DNA from: Mesorhizobium atlanticum
GTDB lineage: Bacteria; Pseudomonadota; Alphaproteobacteria; Rhizobiales; Rhizobiaceae
Assembly (NCBI RefSeq): GCF_003289965.1
Contig: NZ_QMBQ01000004.1
Span: forward strand, 682,001-746,000
DNA length: 64,000 nt
Direction of reading: 5' to 3'
The notes under the pieces were generated by a model. The model saw only the letters and a program-made list of their open reading frames with translations. It searched no databases and had not been told where the DNA came from. The position numbers and the translations under genes are program-made. This document shows positions 1 to 8,039 of this stretch, piece after piece. Each line of letters begins with the position of its first letter. The first letter of the stretch is position 1.

Positions 1-222
1 TCTCCGGGAACAACGGGAGTCCAGCGCGATCACCGCCTTCGGGATGGCGTTGACGCGCTGGGCTTCCGGCTGATTCCGTTGACCCTGCGGAAGACCCGTC
101 GTATCGTCGCAAAGAGGAAGGCAGACAATTCGATCGGGGAAGAACGTGCCGCAACGCCGCGCCTTGCCCTGGTTGGCGCGGCAGGAATGGACGTTTCTCC
201 CAGCGGCTTCGGGGGAAGTTCA
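1..222 (+). other. Leader upstream of the first gene; reading frame open to the window edge
   Basis: The frame of the first gene is open from base 1, so an upstream start cannot be excluded. The translated stretch before base 223 is arginine-rich and low in complexity and looks non-coding. The start at 223 has a purine-rich ribosome binding site (GGGGGAAG, 211-218) and leads straight into a signal peptide. No promoter or RNA gene is recognisable here. Confidence 0.4.
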
Positions 223-2193
223 ATGTCTGGCGTTCGCGGCTCGTTCCTGCGTTCTCGCGGCGTCTGTTTGCGCCGCGCAATCGCGACAGGCAGCGGAATT
301 CTCGCATTGGCGCTGACCGCCGGCCTGTGGCTTGGCGGCATGGCGAAGGCGCAGGAGATCGTCTATCCCGGATCGATGGCGGTCACCGGCTTTCCGGGCA
401 CCACCATTCCCGATTTCGATCAGGGTCTGCCGCCCGGCGTCGACCCAGTCGACGAGACCTTCATCGACACGTCGCGCGCATCCTTGCGCGTCTTCAATGT
501 TTCCAATCTCGGCGGGCCGGCCTCCGGCCAACTGGTCAACACGCCGCCTCCCTTCGAGGTGACGGCTGGGCAGATCGGTGAGGTGTTCGGCCTCACCTAT
601 GACGATGGCGTGCGCGACGGCGTGCCATCGGGCGTTCCCAACCTCTATGCGGCCGCGACCTCGCTGCACGGCATCGAGATCGTCACGCCGGACGCCGACA
701 ATGACGGAAGACCGGAACGGCAGCGCCGCGGCGCCGCGGGCGCGGTCTTCATGGACGGCCAGTTCGGCACCGAGAATGGCGGTGGTCCGGGCACGATCTG
801 GAAGATCGACGGCATCACGGGCGCTGTCTCGAAATTCGCCGACATCGACACCAACAGCGGGCCGGGCATCGGCAACCTCGCCTTCGATCCGACCCATCGC
901 GAGTTCTTCGCTTCGGATCTCGACACAGGGCTCATTCACCGCATCGATATCGAGGGCAATCTGATCGACAGCTTCGACCATGGCGTTGCCGGGCGCCCGG
1001 CGCATGGGCTTGCCCCGGTCGCCGACGACGGCGCCGTAATGGACATCCAGGGCGCGGCCTTCGACGCCGAAAACCCCACGACCTGGGGCTACACGCAGGA
1101 TGCGCGCCGCGTCTGGGCCGTTTCCTATCATGGCGGCCGGCTCTACTATTCCGTCGGCGAGAAGGCCGAAATCTGGTCGGTCGGCATTGCGAGCGACGGA
1201 AGCTTTGCCGGCGATCCGCGCTGGGAGCTGACAGTCAAGGCGGACCAGGACTATGCCGTCACCGACATCGCCTTCGACAACAAGGGCTTCATGTATCTCG
1301 CCCAGCGCGGTCCGGTCGAAAACCGCTATGACTACAGCCGTTTCGCCGATTCCGGCAAGGGCGAGCTGATCCGCTACTGGCGCGAGGACCCGGACGATCC
1401 GGCGACGGAATCGGCCTGGGTCGAGGTTCCAGAGGAATATGCGGTCGGCTTCCCGCAGGGTAACCGCCAGTCGGCCGGCGGCGTCGATCTGCAGTATCGC
1501 TACGACCCCGAAGGCAATCTCGACACGTCCGTCTGCACCGACACAGTCGTCAACACCGGCGACAAGCTGCGCGACAACCTGGAGCTTGCCGAGCGGCTCG
1601 CCGCCGGCGGACCGCTCGCCGTGCATGGCGTGCAGCTGACGCCGAGCGCGCTGGTCAAGCCCGCCAACGTGCCGCCCTTCGGCTCATGGTTCGTCGACTT
1701 CGACGGCTATTTCGAGGACCCGGACGTGCAAGGCCATGTCGGCGACGTCAGGGTCTGGCGCCCCTGCGAGGGCCGCGCCGGCTATTACGAGGAAATCCCC
1801 GGCGGCTATCTGCCTCCGTTCTATCCGCCCGACTTCCCGCCGCCCGGCAATCTGCCGCCCTGCGTCGACGTCGAGGACGTGCACTATTACTGCACGCCGC
1901 GCGGGCTGCGGGCCGAACTCACTCTCCATGACCATGCCGGCTTTGGCGGCGATTCGATCAAGGCGCAGTCCAGGACGCCCGGCGTCGGGGTGACCACCCC
2001 CATGTCGCATGTTCCGGGCAAGCCCTACACGGTCGACATCACCGGCCATGATCCTGGCGACACCGTCAATGTCGGGCTCTGCTTCTACCGCAAGTCCGAC
2101 CAGGACAAGGGTGGCTACTATCCTTGCTGCAAGATGACGCTGCCGCTCAGAACGCCAGCCGTCGACTGCGAAGCGCCGAGGAGGGAAAGATGA
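223..2193 (+). CDS. Secreted protein, probable beta-propeller with C-terminal Cys-rich module
   Basis: Predicted 656-residue exported protein of unknown function. The N-terminus carries arginines followed by a hydrophobic segment (residues about 20-38) and an AKA-type cleavage site near residue 43. The middle has repeated blocks of the kind W-x-I-D-G-x-x-G-x-x-x, LAFDPTHREFFASDLDTG and VTDIAFDNKGFMYLAQ, which resemble NHL or SMP-30-type propeller blades. A proline-rich linker (about 525-545) leads to a Cys-rich C-terminal module (about 547-648) with a CC pair; the same module recurs in the next gene. The start at 223 is chosen for its ribosome binding site and signal peptide; 79 and 187 are alternative in-frame starts. 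The stop overlaps the next start (ATGA, 2190-2193), so the two genes are translationally coupled. I do not recognise a named family; a surface or matrix role is inference. Confidence 0.75.
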   Translation: MSGVRGSFLRSRGVCLRRAIATGSGILALALTAGLWLGGMAKAQEIVYPGSMAVTGFPGTTIPDFDQGLPPGVDPVDETFIDTSRASLRVFNVSNLGGPASGQLVNTPPPFEVTAGQIGEVFGLTYDDGVRDGVPSGVPNLYAAATSLHGIEIVTPDADNDGRPERQRRGAAGAVFMDGQFGTENGGGPGTIWKIDGITGAVSKFADIDTNSGPGIGNLAFDPTHREFFASDLDTGLIHRIDIEGNLIDSFDHGVAGRPAHGLAPVADDGAVMDIQGAAFDAENPTTWGYTQDARRVWAVSYHGGRLYYSVGEKAEIWSVGIASDGSFAGDPRWELTVKADQDYAVTDIAFDNKGFMYLAQRGPVENRYDYSRFADSGKGELIRYWREDPDDPATESAWVEVPEEYAVGFPQGNRQSAGGVDLQYRYDPEGNLDTSVCTDTVVNTGDKLRDNLELAERLAAGGPLAVHGVQLTPSALVKPANVPPFGSWFVDFDGYFEDPDVQGHVGDVRVWRPCEGRAGYYEEIPGGYLPPFYPPDFPPPGNLPPCVDVEDVHYYCTPRGLRAELTLHDHAGFGGDSIKAQSRTPGVGVTTPMSHVPGKPYTVDITGHDPGDTVNVGLCFYRKSDQDKGGYYPCCKMTLPLRTPAVDCEAPRRER

Positions 2194-5100
2194 GCGATCT
2201 CGTTCATTCCCGCTTCGCCCCGCGCATAACCGTCATGGAGACGATCGTGAAACCCCTGTCATATGCCAGGCGCGGCGCGCGCTGGCTGATGGCGGCCGGT
2301 GTCGCGGTCGCCATGATGCCGGCTCTGCCGGCGCTCGCCCAGGATCAGGCTCCGGCCGCGACCAGCCAGGCCGCCAACCCGGCATCACGCGGCATCAACG
2401 CGGAGCTTCCGCGGATCGTGCCCTTCTTCACCAAGAAGGGCGGCCAGAGAAGCTGCGATACGGTCGAATATGTCCTGAGCTTCGGCATCCATGGCGACCC
2501 GCAGGACTTCGACAGGCCAAGCGTGGCTGCCTTGCTCAAAGCGACAAGGCTCGATTTCAGGGACCAACTGCCGCACGGCCTGCGGATCGTCAGCGTCGAT
2601 GTCGCCGGCGACGGCATCGGCGCCTCCGGCGGACCGCTGCCGGCTGCTTCAATCAGCGCGTCGGCCGACCCGAACGACACGGCGGGTGTTTCCAACTTCC
2701 GCATCAGCGCCGCCGACCTCGATGGCACGGGTGCTGCGAACGAGCGCGTCATAACCTTCCGCATCACCGCCAAGATAGACCATGCGACCTTTCCCGTGCC
2801 GGTGACGGTCGACAACCAGGGAGAGATCAAGGTTTCGCTGCGGGGCGGGCCGGCAACGCCCATCCCCTCGCAGGATCCGGACAAGCCCGACGACGGCGAT
2901 TTCCTCACCGGGGTGAAAACCTCGATCAGGATCGATCCGACCAAATGCAACCCGCCGCCTCCGCCTCCGAGCAAGGAATGCTTCAAGGTCGAGCACGGCA
3001 CGGTCGATTGCGTGCCCGGCGGCGGCGCCTTCATCTACCACATGCCGGTCGGACCCGAGATGGGCGGCAAATGGGTGCAGGTGTCGACGACCACTCCCGG
3101 CGTCACCATCGTTCCCGACACGCAGAAAGTGCCGGTCGGCGGCGGCGTGCTGAACTGGAAGATCATCGGCGCCTCGCCCGGCGAGGCCATTCACCTCATC
3201 GTCACCGGCATCGAGACCTATGCCGGGCCGAAGGAGGGTTGGGGGCTCTGCTGCACGCAGGTCATCGACATCGTCATCCCGCGTGATCTGAGATGCCCGC
3301 CGAAGGATAAGGAGCCGGACCTCAAAGTCGAGAAACATGCCGACGTGCCGCGCTGCACGATGGCCGGCGGCTGCGACTTCACCATCACCGTCACCAATGT
3401 CGGCGACGCGCCTTATAACGGCAAGATCGTGCTCGACGAGGTGACGCTGCCGGCGGGCTCGGTGCTGACCTCGGGGCCGAATGCGCCCTGGGTCTGCGTG
3501 CCCGGCACGACGCCGATGACCTGCACCTATCCGGTAACGACGCTCAACCCCGGCGCCTCGGTCAATCTCAAGCTCGGCTTCAAGCCGGCTGGCGGCTGGC
3601 AGGGCGGCGCGCTGCGCAACTGCGCCGCTTATGACTACCAGGCCAGCGGCAAGCCGCTGTTCGGCAGCCAGCAGAACGACCGCGGCTGCGCCTCGATCCC
3701 GATCTGCCGCCCTGGCGATCGCGATCGGCAGTGCAATCCCCCGGTCGAGAAGAAGGTCGATCTGATCCTGAAGAAGCGCGCCCGCGCCCCGGTCTGCACG
3801 CCGGACGGCGTCTGCACTTTCGTGATCGACATCATCAACAACGGCACCGGCACCTATAGCGGGCCGCTGACGGTGATCGACACCTATCCGGGCGGCGCGC
3901 CGACCTCGTCGACCTTCGGGCCGAGCCCGCCATGGGCTTGCGGACCGAGCGGCCCCGGCCAGTTCCGCTGCGACAATGCCGGCATCTCGCTGCCCCCGGG
4001 CGCCTCGACGCCGATCGTCGTCAAGGCGGTGATGCCGGCAAGCTACCGGCCCGACACGGTCGAGAACTGCGCCGAGGTGGAAGGCATTCCCGGCGAGGTC
4101 GACCTCGCCAACAACAAGGCCTGCGCAACCGAGCGCATCCGCCATCCGAATGGCGGCCAGCCCGGCCTACGCATCAGCAAGACCTGCGACGGTTCGCTGG
4201 CCGGTGGCGCGGCTGTTTCCTGCCGGATCACCGTCACCAATGCCGGCACTGCCGCCCCGACTGGCCCGGTACGGGTCAGCGATGCCGCCGTGCTGGTGTC
4301 GGGCGGAGCGCCCGTCCAGATCCAGACCGTCGCCCCTGACGGCGCGGAGTGGACCTGCGGTCCGGTGCCGGCCAACACGCTGTCGTGCCAGATTCCCGGC
4401 GCCGTCTTGGCGCCCGGAACCAGCCGGCACTTCGACGTGACGGTGAGCGGCAATGGCGCGTTCGAAAACTGCGCGCGCGGCAGCTTCGGGCCGGCGCCGG
4501 GCGACGACATCGTCTACCCGATCGGCCAGGCCTGCGCGAAGGGCGGCGGCGCCTCCACCATCCGTGTCGAGAAGACCGGCGATGCCGAGTGCCAGCCGGG
4601 ACAACCCTGCTCATTCGAGATCACCATCACGAATGACGGGTCGAATCCCTTCTCCGGTCCGGTCCGCATCGGCGATGCGATCGGCGTGGAGGGTCTCGGC
4701 CGGCTGGAAGGCGTTCAGATCACCTCGATCGATCCGCCTTTCGGCTGCTCGCCGGAACCGACGACGCTGCCGGCATCCTGCATCGCTGACCTGACGCTGG
4801 GCGCCGGCGAAAGCCACAGCCACCACGTCACCGTAATCCTTCCGGAGGATGGGCGTCTCGCTGCTCTGCAGGGCACGGTCAACGGGCAGAACTGCGTCGG
4901 CGTGCTTCCTCCGAACACGCCGGTACAAGGCGGCGGCGACACGCTGTCGCGCGACCTGACCAACGTCCAGGGCGATCGCGGCAAGGCTTATGCGTGCCAT
5001 CCCTTCACCATCCGGCACGAAGTGAAGAACCAGTGCTTGTATGGAATGGTGCTGAACTCGGCCGGCCGCTGTGTCTGTCCGGAAGGCACCACCTTCCGTG

Positions 5101-6032
5101 ACGGCCAATGCTCGAGTAGTGGCACCAAGCTCCTGCCGCTGCCGCCACCGCCGCGCTGCGTCCTGCTGCAGGGCCAGATCCGAACCGAGGATGGACGCTG
5201 TGTCTGCCCGCGCGGTACCGATCTGGAGAACGGCAAATGCGTTAAGGGCGGAGAGCCGCAGGAGCCGCAATGCACGCTGCGTCCAGGCCAGTACCGCGAC
5301 CAGGATGGCAATTGCGTGTGCCGCCGCGGCGAGCTGGTGAACGGCGTGTGCCAGGTCGTCCCGCCGAAGTGCACGATCCGTGGCGCGGTGCCGACATCGA
5401 ACGGCTGCACCTGTCCGGACGGCACGCATGTGGACCGCGCGGCCAAGGCTTGCGTGCCTGACAGGCAGCCGCCTGCCCAGTGCCGCATCCGCGGTCAGGT
5501 CCGCAACGGTGACGGCGATTGCGTCTGCCCGAACGGCACGGAGTTGCGCGACGGCGCCTGCCGGCCGATCGTGTCGAGGCAATGCCCGATCCGCGGCCAG
5601 CTGCGCGACGCCAACGGCAATTGCGCCTGCCCGGACGGCCTGGAAGTGCGCGGCAAGGCCTGCCAGCGGCCGAAGCCGAGCCAGGAGCAGTGCACCATCC
5701 GCGGCCAGGTCCACAACAAGCGGGGCGATTGCGTCTGCCCGCGCGGGACCGAAATCCGCAACGGCGCCTGCCGCAAGCTGCAAGCGGAATGCGCGCCGGG
5801 TGCGGAGTTCATCGACGGACAGTGCCAGCCGGTCTTCACCCGGCAGCGCTGCCCGGTCGGCACGACCGGACGGTTCCCTGACTGCACGCCGATCCGCAGG
5901 CGGCCGGGCATTGAGATCAACCCCGGCATCCTGCTCAATCCGAACGTGCTGCAGCAACTGGTGCCGCAGCGCCAGCCGCGACGGATCATTCAGGACCCGA
6001 GCGGCGCCAACATCCAGAACTTCAAGCCGTGA
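2190..6032 (+). CDS. Large secreted protein with DUF11-like domains and Cys-rich tandem repeats
   Basis: Predicted 1280-residue exported protein. The first 50 residues hold a basic region and a hydrophobic segment ending in LPALAQ, a likely signal peptide; a second possible start is at 2235. Residues about 264-369 repeat the Cys-rich CC module seen at the end of the upstream protein. Four DUF11-like Ig-type repeats begin near residues 378, 525, 660 and 791; each starts with a pattern such as L-x-V-E-K or L-x-I-S-K and continues with F-x-I-T-V-T-N-x-G. From about residue 949 there are seven short Cys repeats of the form C-x-I-R-G-Q-x-x-x-x-x-G-x-C-x-C-P-x-G-T-x-x-x-x-G-x-C, then two degenerate ones. 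A short basic tail ends the protein. The start at 2190 overlaps the previous stop and has GAGGGAAAG upstream. A cell-surface or adhesion role is inference from the domain types. Confidence 0.8.
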   Translation: MSDLVHSRFAPRITVMETIVKPLSYARRGARWLMAAGVAVAMMPALPALAQDQAPAATSQAANPASRGINAELPRIVPFFTKKGGQRSCDTVEYVLSFGIHGDPQDFDRPSVAALLKATRLDFRDQLPHGLRIVSVDVAGDGIGASGGPLPAASISASADPNDTAGVSNFRISAADLDGTGAANERVITFRITAKIDHATFPVPVTVDNQGEIKVSLRGGPATPIPSQDPDKPDDGDFLTGVKTSIRIDPTKCNPPPPPPSKECFKVEHGTVDCVPGGGAFIYHMPVGPEMGGKWVQVSTTTPGVTIVPDTQKVPVGGGVLNWKIIGASPGEAIHLIVTGIETYAGPKEGWGLCCTQVIDIVIPRDLRCPPKDKEPDLKVEKHADVPRCTMAGGCDFTITVTNVGDAPYNGKIVLDEVTLPAGSVLTSGPNAPWVCVPGTTPMTCTYPVTTLNPGASVNLKLGFKPAGGWQGGALRNCAAYDYQASGKPLFGSQQNDRGCASIPICRPGDRDRQCNPPVEKKVDLILKKRARAPVCTPDGVCTFVIDIINNGTGTYSGPLTVIDTYPGGAPTSSTFGPSPPWACGPSGPGQFRCDNAGISLPPGASTPIVVKAVMPASYRPDTVENCAEVEGIPGEVDLANNKACATERIRHPNGGQPGLRISKTCDGSLAGGAAVSCRITVTNAGTAAPTGPVRVSDAAVLVSGGAPVQIQTVAPDGAEWTCGPVPANTLSCQIPGAVLAPGTSRHFDVTVSGNGAFENCARGSFGPAPGDDIVYPIGQACAKGGGASTIRVEKTGDAECQPGQPCSFEITITNDGSNPFSGPVRIGDAIGVEGLGRLEGVQITSIDPPFGCSPEPTTLPASCIADLTLGAGESHSHHVTVILPEDGRLAALQGTVNGQNCVGVLPPNTPVQGGGDTLSRDLTNVQGDRGKAYACHPFTIRHEVKNQCLYGMVLNSAGRCVCPEGTTFRDGQCSSSGTKLLPLPPPPRCVLLQGQIRTEDGRCVCPRGTDLENGKCVKGGEPQEPQCTLRPGQYRDQDGNCVCRRGELVNGVCQVVPPKCTIRGAVPTSNGCTCPDGTHVDRAAKACVPDRQPPAQCRIRGQVRNGDGDCVCPNGTELRDGACRPIVSRQCPIRGQLRDANGNCACPDGLEVRGKACQRPKPSQEQCTIRGQVHNKRGDCVCPRGTEIRNGACRKLQAECAPGAEFIDGQCQPVFTRQRCPVGTTGRFPDCTPIRRRPGIEINPGILLNPNVLQQLVPQRQPRRIIQDPSGANIQNFKP

Positions 6033-6055
6033 TGCTTGTCAGCTGAAGACGAACA

Positions 6056-6082
6056 CCCGCCGGAGCGATCCGGCGGGTTTTT
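6056..6082 (+). terminator. Rho-independent terminator after the secreted-protein operon
   Basis: A perfect 9-bp stem (CCCGCCGGA, 6056-6064, pairing with TCCGGCGGG, 6069-6077) with a GCGA tetraloop is followed by five T residues. It lies 24 bases after the stop codon, so it should end the two-gene transcript. Confidence 0.92.
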
Positions 6083-6107
6083 CTTGTCCACTTGACCGCA
6101 AAATGCT

Positions 6108-6211
6108 CTAAAGCGCGTCGCATTGAACCGGATTCATGCGACGCGCTTTAGGTCTTGATTTTTATGCATGTCGTCTTCCCAAAACCGAGGACACTTTTGG
6201 GCGACATGCAT
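6108..6211. repeat. Pair of adjacent palindromes, rhizobial intergenic repeat
   Basis: Two separate palindromes sit 12 bases apart. The first has 16-bp perfect arms (CTAAAGCGCGTCGCAT, 6108-6123, and its complement, 6136-6151). The second pairs ATGCATGTCG (6164-6173) with CGACATGCAT (6202-6211) and has an inner CCCAAAA/TTTTGGG pairing. The wording matches a repeat I know from intergenic DNA of Mesorhizobium and Rhizobium; that identification is from memory. It lies between a terminator and rpe and may contribute the rpe leader. Confidence 0.8.
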
Positions 6212-6257
6212 TCGGCAGTCCTGACATTCGCGTCTGCAACAAAAACGAGCCCGACCC

Positions 6258-6935
6258 ATGAGCAAAAAAACCCTGATCGCGCCTTCGGTGCTGGCATCGG
6301 ATTTTTCGAAGCTGGGCGATGAGGTCGAGGCCGTCGCGGCGGCCGGCGCCGACTGGATCCATCTCGATGTGATGGACGGCCATTTCGTGCCCAACATCAC
6401 CTTCGGCCCGCCGGTGATCAAGGCGATCCGAAACCGCACCAAGGCTTTCTTCGACTGCCATCTGATGATCGCGCCGGCCGATCCCTACCTGGCGGCCTTC
6501 GCCGAGGCCGGCTGCGACGGCATGACTGTGCACGCCGAAGCCGGGCCGCATCTCGACCGCTCGTTGCAGACCATCAAGAGCCTCGGCAAGAAGGCCGGTG
6601 TTTCGCTGAATCCGGCGACGCCGGAGACGGCGATCGAATATGTGCTCGACCGGCTGGACCTGATCCTGATCATGACCGTCAATCCGGGTTTCGGCGGGCA
6701 GGCCTTCATCCCGTCGATCGTCGACAAGGTGAAGCGGGTGAAGGCGTTGATCGGCAGCCGTCCGATCCATATCGAGATCGACGGCGGCGTCTCGGCCGAG
6801 ACGGCGCCCCTGGTGACCGCGGCCGGCGCCAATGTGCTGGTGGCGGGCGCCGCCGTCTTCAAGGGCGGCAGCGTCGAAGCCTATAGGGCAAATATCGAAG
6901 CAATTCGCGCGGCCGCCGACAAGGCCTCCAGCTAA
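6258..6935 (+). CDS. rpe: Ribulose-phosphate 3-epimerase
   Basis: Interconverts D-ribulose 5-phosphate and D-xylulose 5-phosphate in the cytosolic pentose phosphate pathway. At 225 residues it has the usual family length and a complete TIM-barrel signature set. These are APSVLASDF near the N-terminus, [12 protein letters not shown] (metal and catalytic aspartate, residues about 34-45), the H-x-M segment in [16 protein letters not shown] (phosphate loop, about 140-149) and EIDGGV (second catalytic aspartate, about 173-178). The start at 6258 is the only sensible ATG; its ribosome binding site is weak. The gene stands alone between the repeat pair and the malonate genes. A perfect 12-bp palindrome (CTCTCGCGAGAG, 6955-6966) follows the stop and lacks a T-run. 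Confidence 0.97.
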   Translation: MSKKTLIAPSVLASDFSKLGDEVEAVAAAGADWIHLDVMDGHFVPNITFGPPVIKAIRNRTKAFFDCHLMIAPADPYLAAFAEAGCDGMTVHAEAGPHLDRSLQTIKSLGKKAGVSLNPATPETAIEYVLDRLDLILIMTVNPGFGGQAFIPSIVDKVKRVKALIGSRPIHIEIDGGVSAETAPLVTAAGANVLVAGAAVFKGGSVEAYRANIEAIRAAADKASS

Positions 6936-7126
6936 GTACACACAACCGTCCCGCCTCTCGCGAGAGCTGCAAAGCCGCAGCGCTCATTGAACGACTGTTC
7001 AGTATATGATGCATTGCAGCAATAGCGGTTTCTTTATCGAGATTCTACTTCACACATTCAACAAACCAACCGCCTTGTATTAAAGTCGAATATCATCGTC
7101 TTCCGCTTGAGCCCCCCTTGCCCGGC

Positions 7127-7137
7127 TGTATGATACA
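7127..7137. promoter_or_regulatory. Candidate GntR-family operator upstream of the matR-like gene
   Basis: TGTATGATACA is a perfect inverted repeat with 5-bp arms around a central G, 62 bases before the regulator start. TGTA/TACA half-sites are typical of FadR/FCD-type GntR regulators, and as I recall the Rhizobium MatR site has the same half-sites. Autoregulation is inference. A second palindrome (ATTGCAGCAAT, 7013-7023) lies farther upstream in the same 263-base gap. Confidence 0.4.
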
Positions 7138-7198
7138 TGTACGGGAAATTGCTTGACCGAGGGGCCCTGACAAAACTGGGCAAGCAATAGGAGTTCAT

Positions 7199-7933
7199 TT
7201 GACACACGGAACTGCCGATCCGGGCGACGGCAAGGGCGCCAAGAGCACCCTGGCCAGTTCAGTGTACCAACAGCTCCGCGATGATCTCTTGCGCGGCGCG
7301 CTGGAGGCCGAGAGCAAGCTGCGTGTCGAGTGGGTCGTTTCCCGCTATGGGGCGGGCGCGTCACCGGTGCGCGAGGCCCTCAACCGCCTTGCCGCCGAAG
7401 GCCTGCTCGGGCGGCATGACCAGCGCGGCTTCTTCCTCATGCCCGTCAGCGCCGCGGAACTGGAGGAACTGACGCGGACGCGGTGCTGGTTGGAAGAACG
7501 GGCGCTCCGCGAATCCATTGCTCACCGCACAGCCGAATGGGAAGAACAGCTCGTGCTGGCCCTCCACCGCCTGGCCCGCGCCGAGCGTCGGTTGCCCGAC
7601 GACCCGGCAACCAACAACCCGGAATGGGAGAAGCTGCATCGCGCTTTTCATCGCGCGCTGATCGCGGCATGTCGCTCGCATTGGCTGATCGGCTTCTGCG
7701 ACCAGCTTTCCGACCAGGCCTCGCGCTACCGGCTGATCTCGCAGAGTGCGCCCGGGATGGGGCGCGACGATCTTGGCGAGCACCGCATCATCGCCGAGCG
7801 CACCTTGGATGGGGACGCCGACGGCGCGGTCGAAGCGCTTCTCAACCACTACCGCCTCACTGCCGCGATGTGCATGGAACGCTTCGCCCAGGGCTATGCC
7901 CCGAGGGCCGGTGCCAAGGCGCGCCGCAGATAG
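7199..7933 (+). CDS. GntR-family (FadR/FCD subfamily) regulator, MatR-like
   Basis: Predicted 244-residue transcription factor. Residues about 20-80 form the winged helix of GntR proteins (VYQQLRDDLLRGAL, then SPVREALNRLAAEGLL and a GFFLMPVS wing). The rest is an all-helical FCD ligand domain with metal-binding-type positions such as H in LHRAFHRALI and H in GEHRII. The start is a TTG at 7199, supported by AGGAG at 7189-7193; no ATG gives a complete HTH domain. The neighbouring malonyl-CoA synthetase starts about 107 bases downstream on the same strand, which suggests a malonate-responsive regulator like MatR of Rhizobium. No malonyl-CoA decarboxylase or malonate permease is next to it. Family call is firm; ligand is inferred. 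Confidence 0.88.
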   Translation: MTHGTADPGDGKGAKSTLASSVYQQLRDDLLRGALEAESKLRVEWVVSRYGAGASPVREALNRLAAEGLLGRHDQRGFFLMPVSAAELEELTRTRCWLEERALRESIAHRTAEWEEQLVLALHRLARAERRLPDDPATNNPEWEKLHRAFHRALIAACRSHWLIGFCDQLSDQASRYRLISQSAPGMGRDDLGEHRIIAERTLDGDADGAVEALLNHYRLTAAMCMERFAQGYAPRAGAKARRR

Positions 7934-8039
7934 CGACTGACAACCATCCCGCAGTTTTTGCTCCGGCCGCCAAATCTGGTATTCGCTCAGGCGAGCGCAA
8001 CGCATGTGCCATGCGGCGTCGGCTCGTGAGGAACATTGC

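Noticed and set aside
220..1626. Long minus-strand open frame of 468 codons opposite the first secreted protein
   Set aside because: High-GC antisense shadow: no recognisable domain, arginine- and alanine-biased, and fully overlaps a gene with a signal peptide and ribosome binding site.
2649..4145. Minus-strand 498-codon frame and 4611-5957 minus-strand 448-codon frame
   Set aside because: Both lie wholly inside the DUF11/Cys-repeat gene and show only its complement; compositions are typical of shadow frames.
6936..7198. tRNA or small RNA gene in the gap between rpe and the GntR gene
   Set aside because: No cloverleaf, T-loop sequence or terminator is visible; only two short palindromes.
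8004..8039. Earlier ATG for matB at 8004
   Set aside because: No ribosome binding site; the extra 12 residues are not part of the family, while 8040 has TGAGGAA in place.
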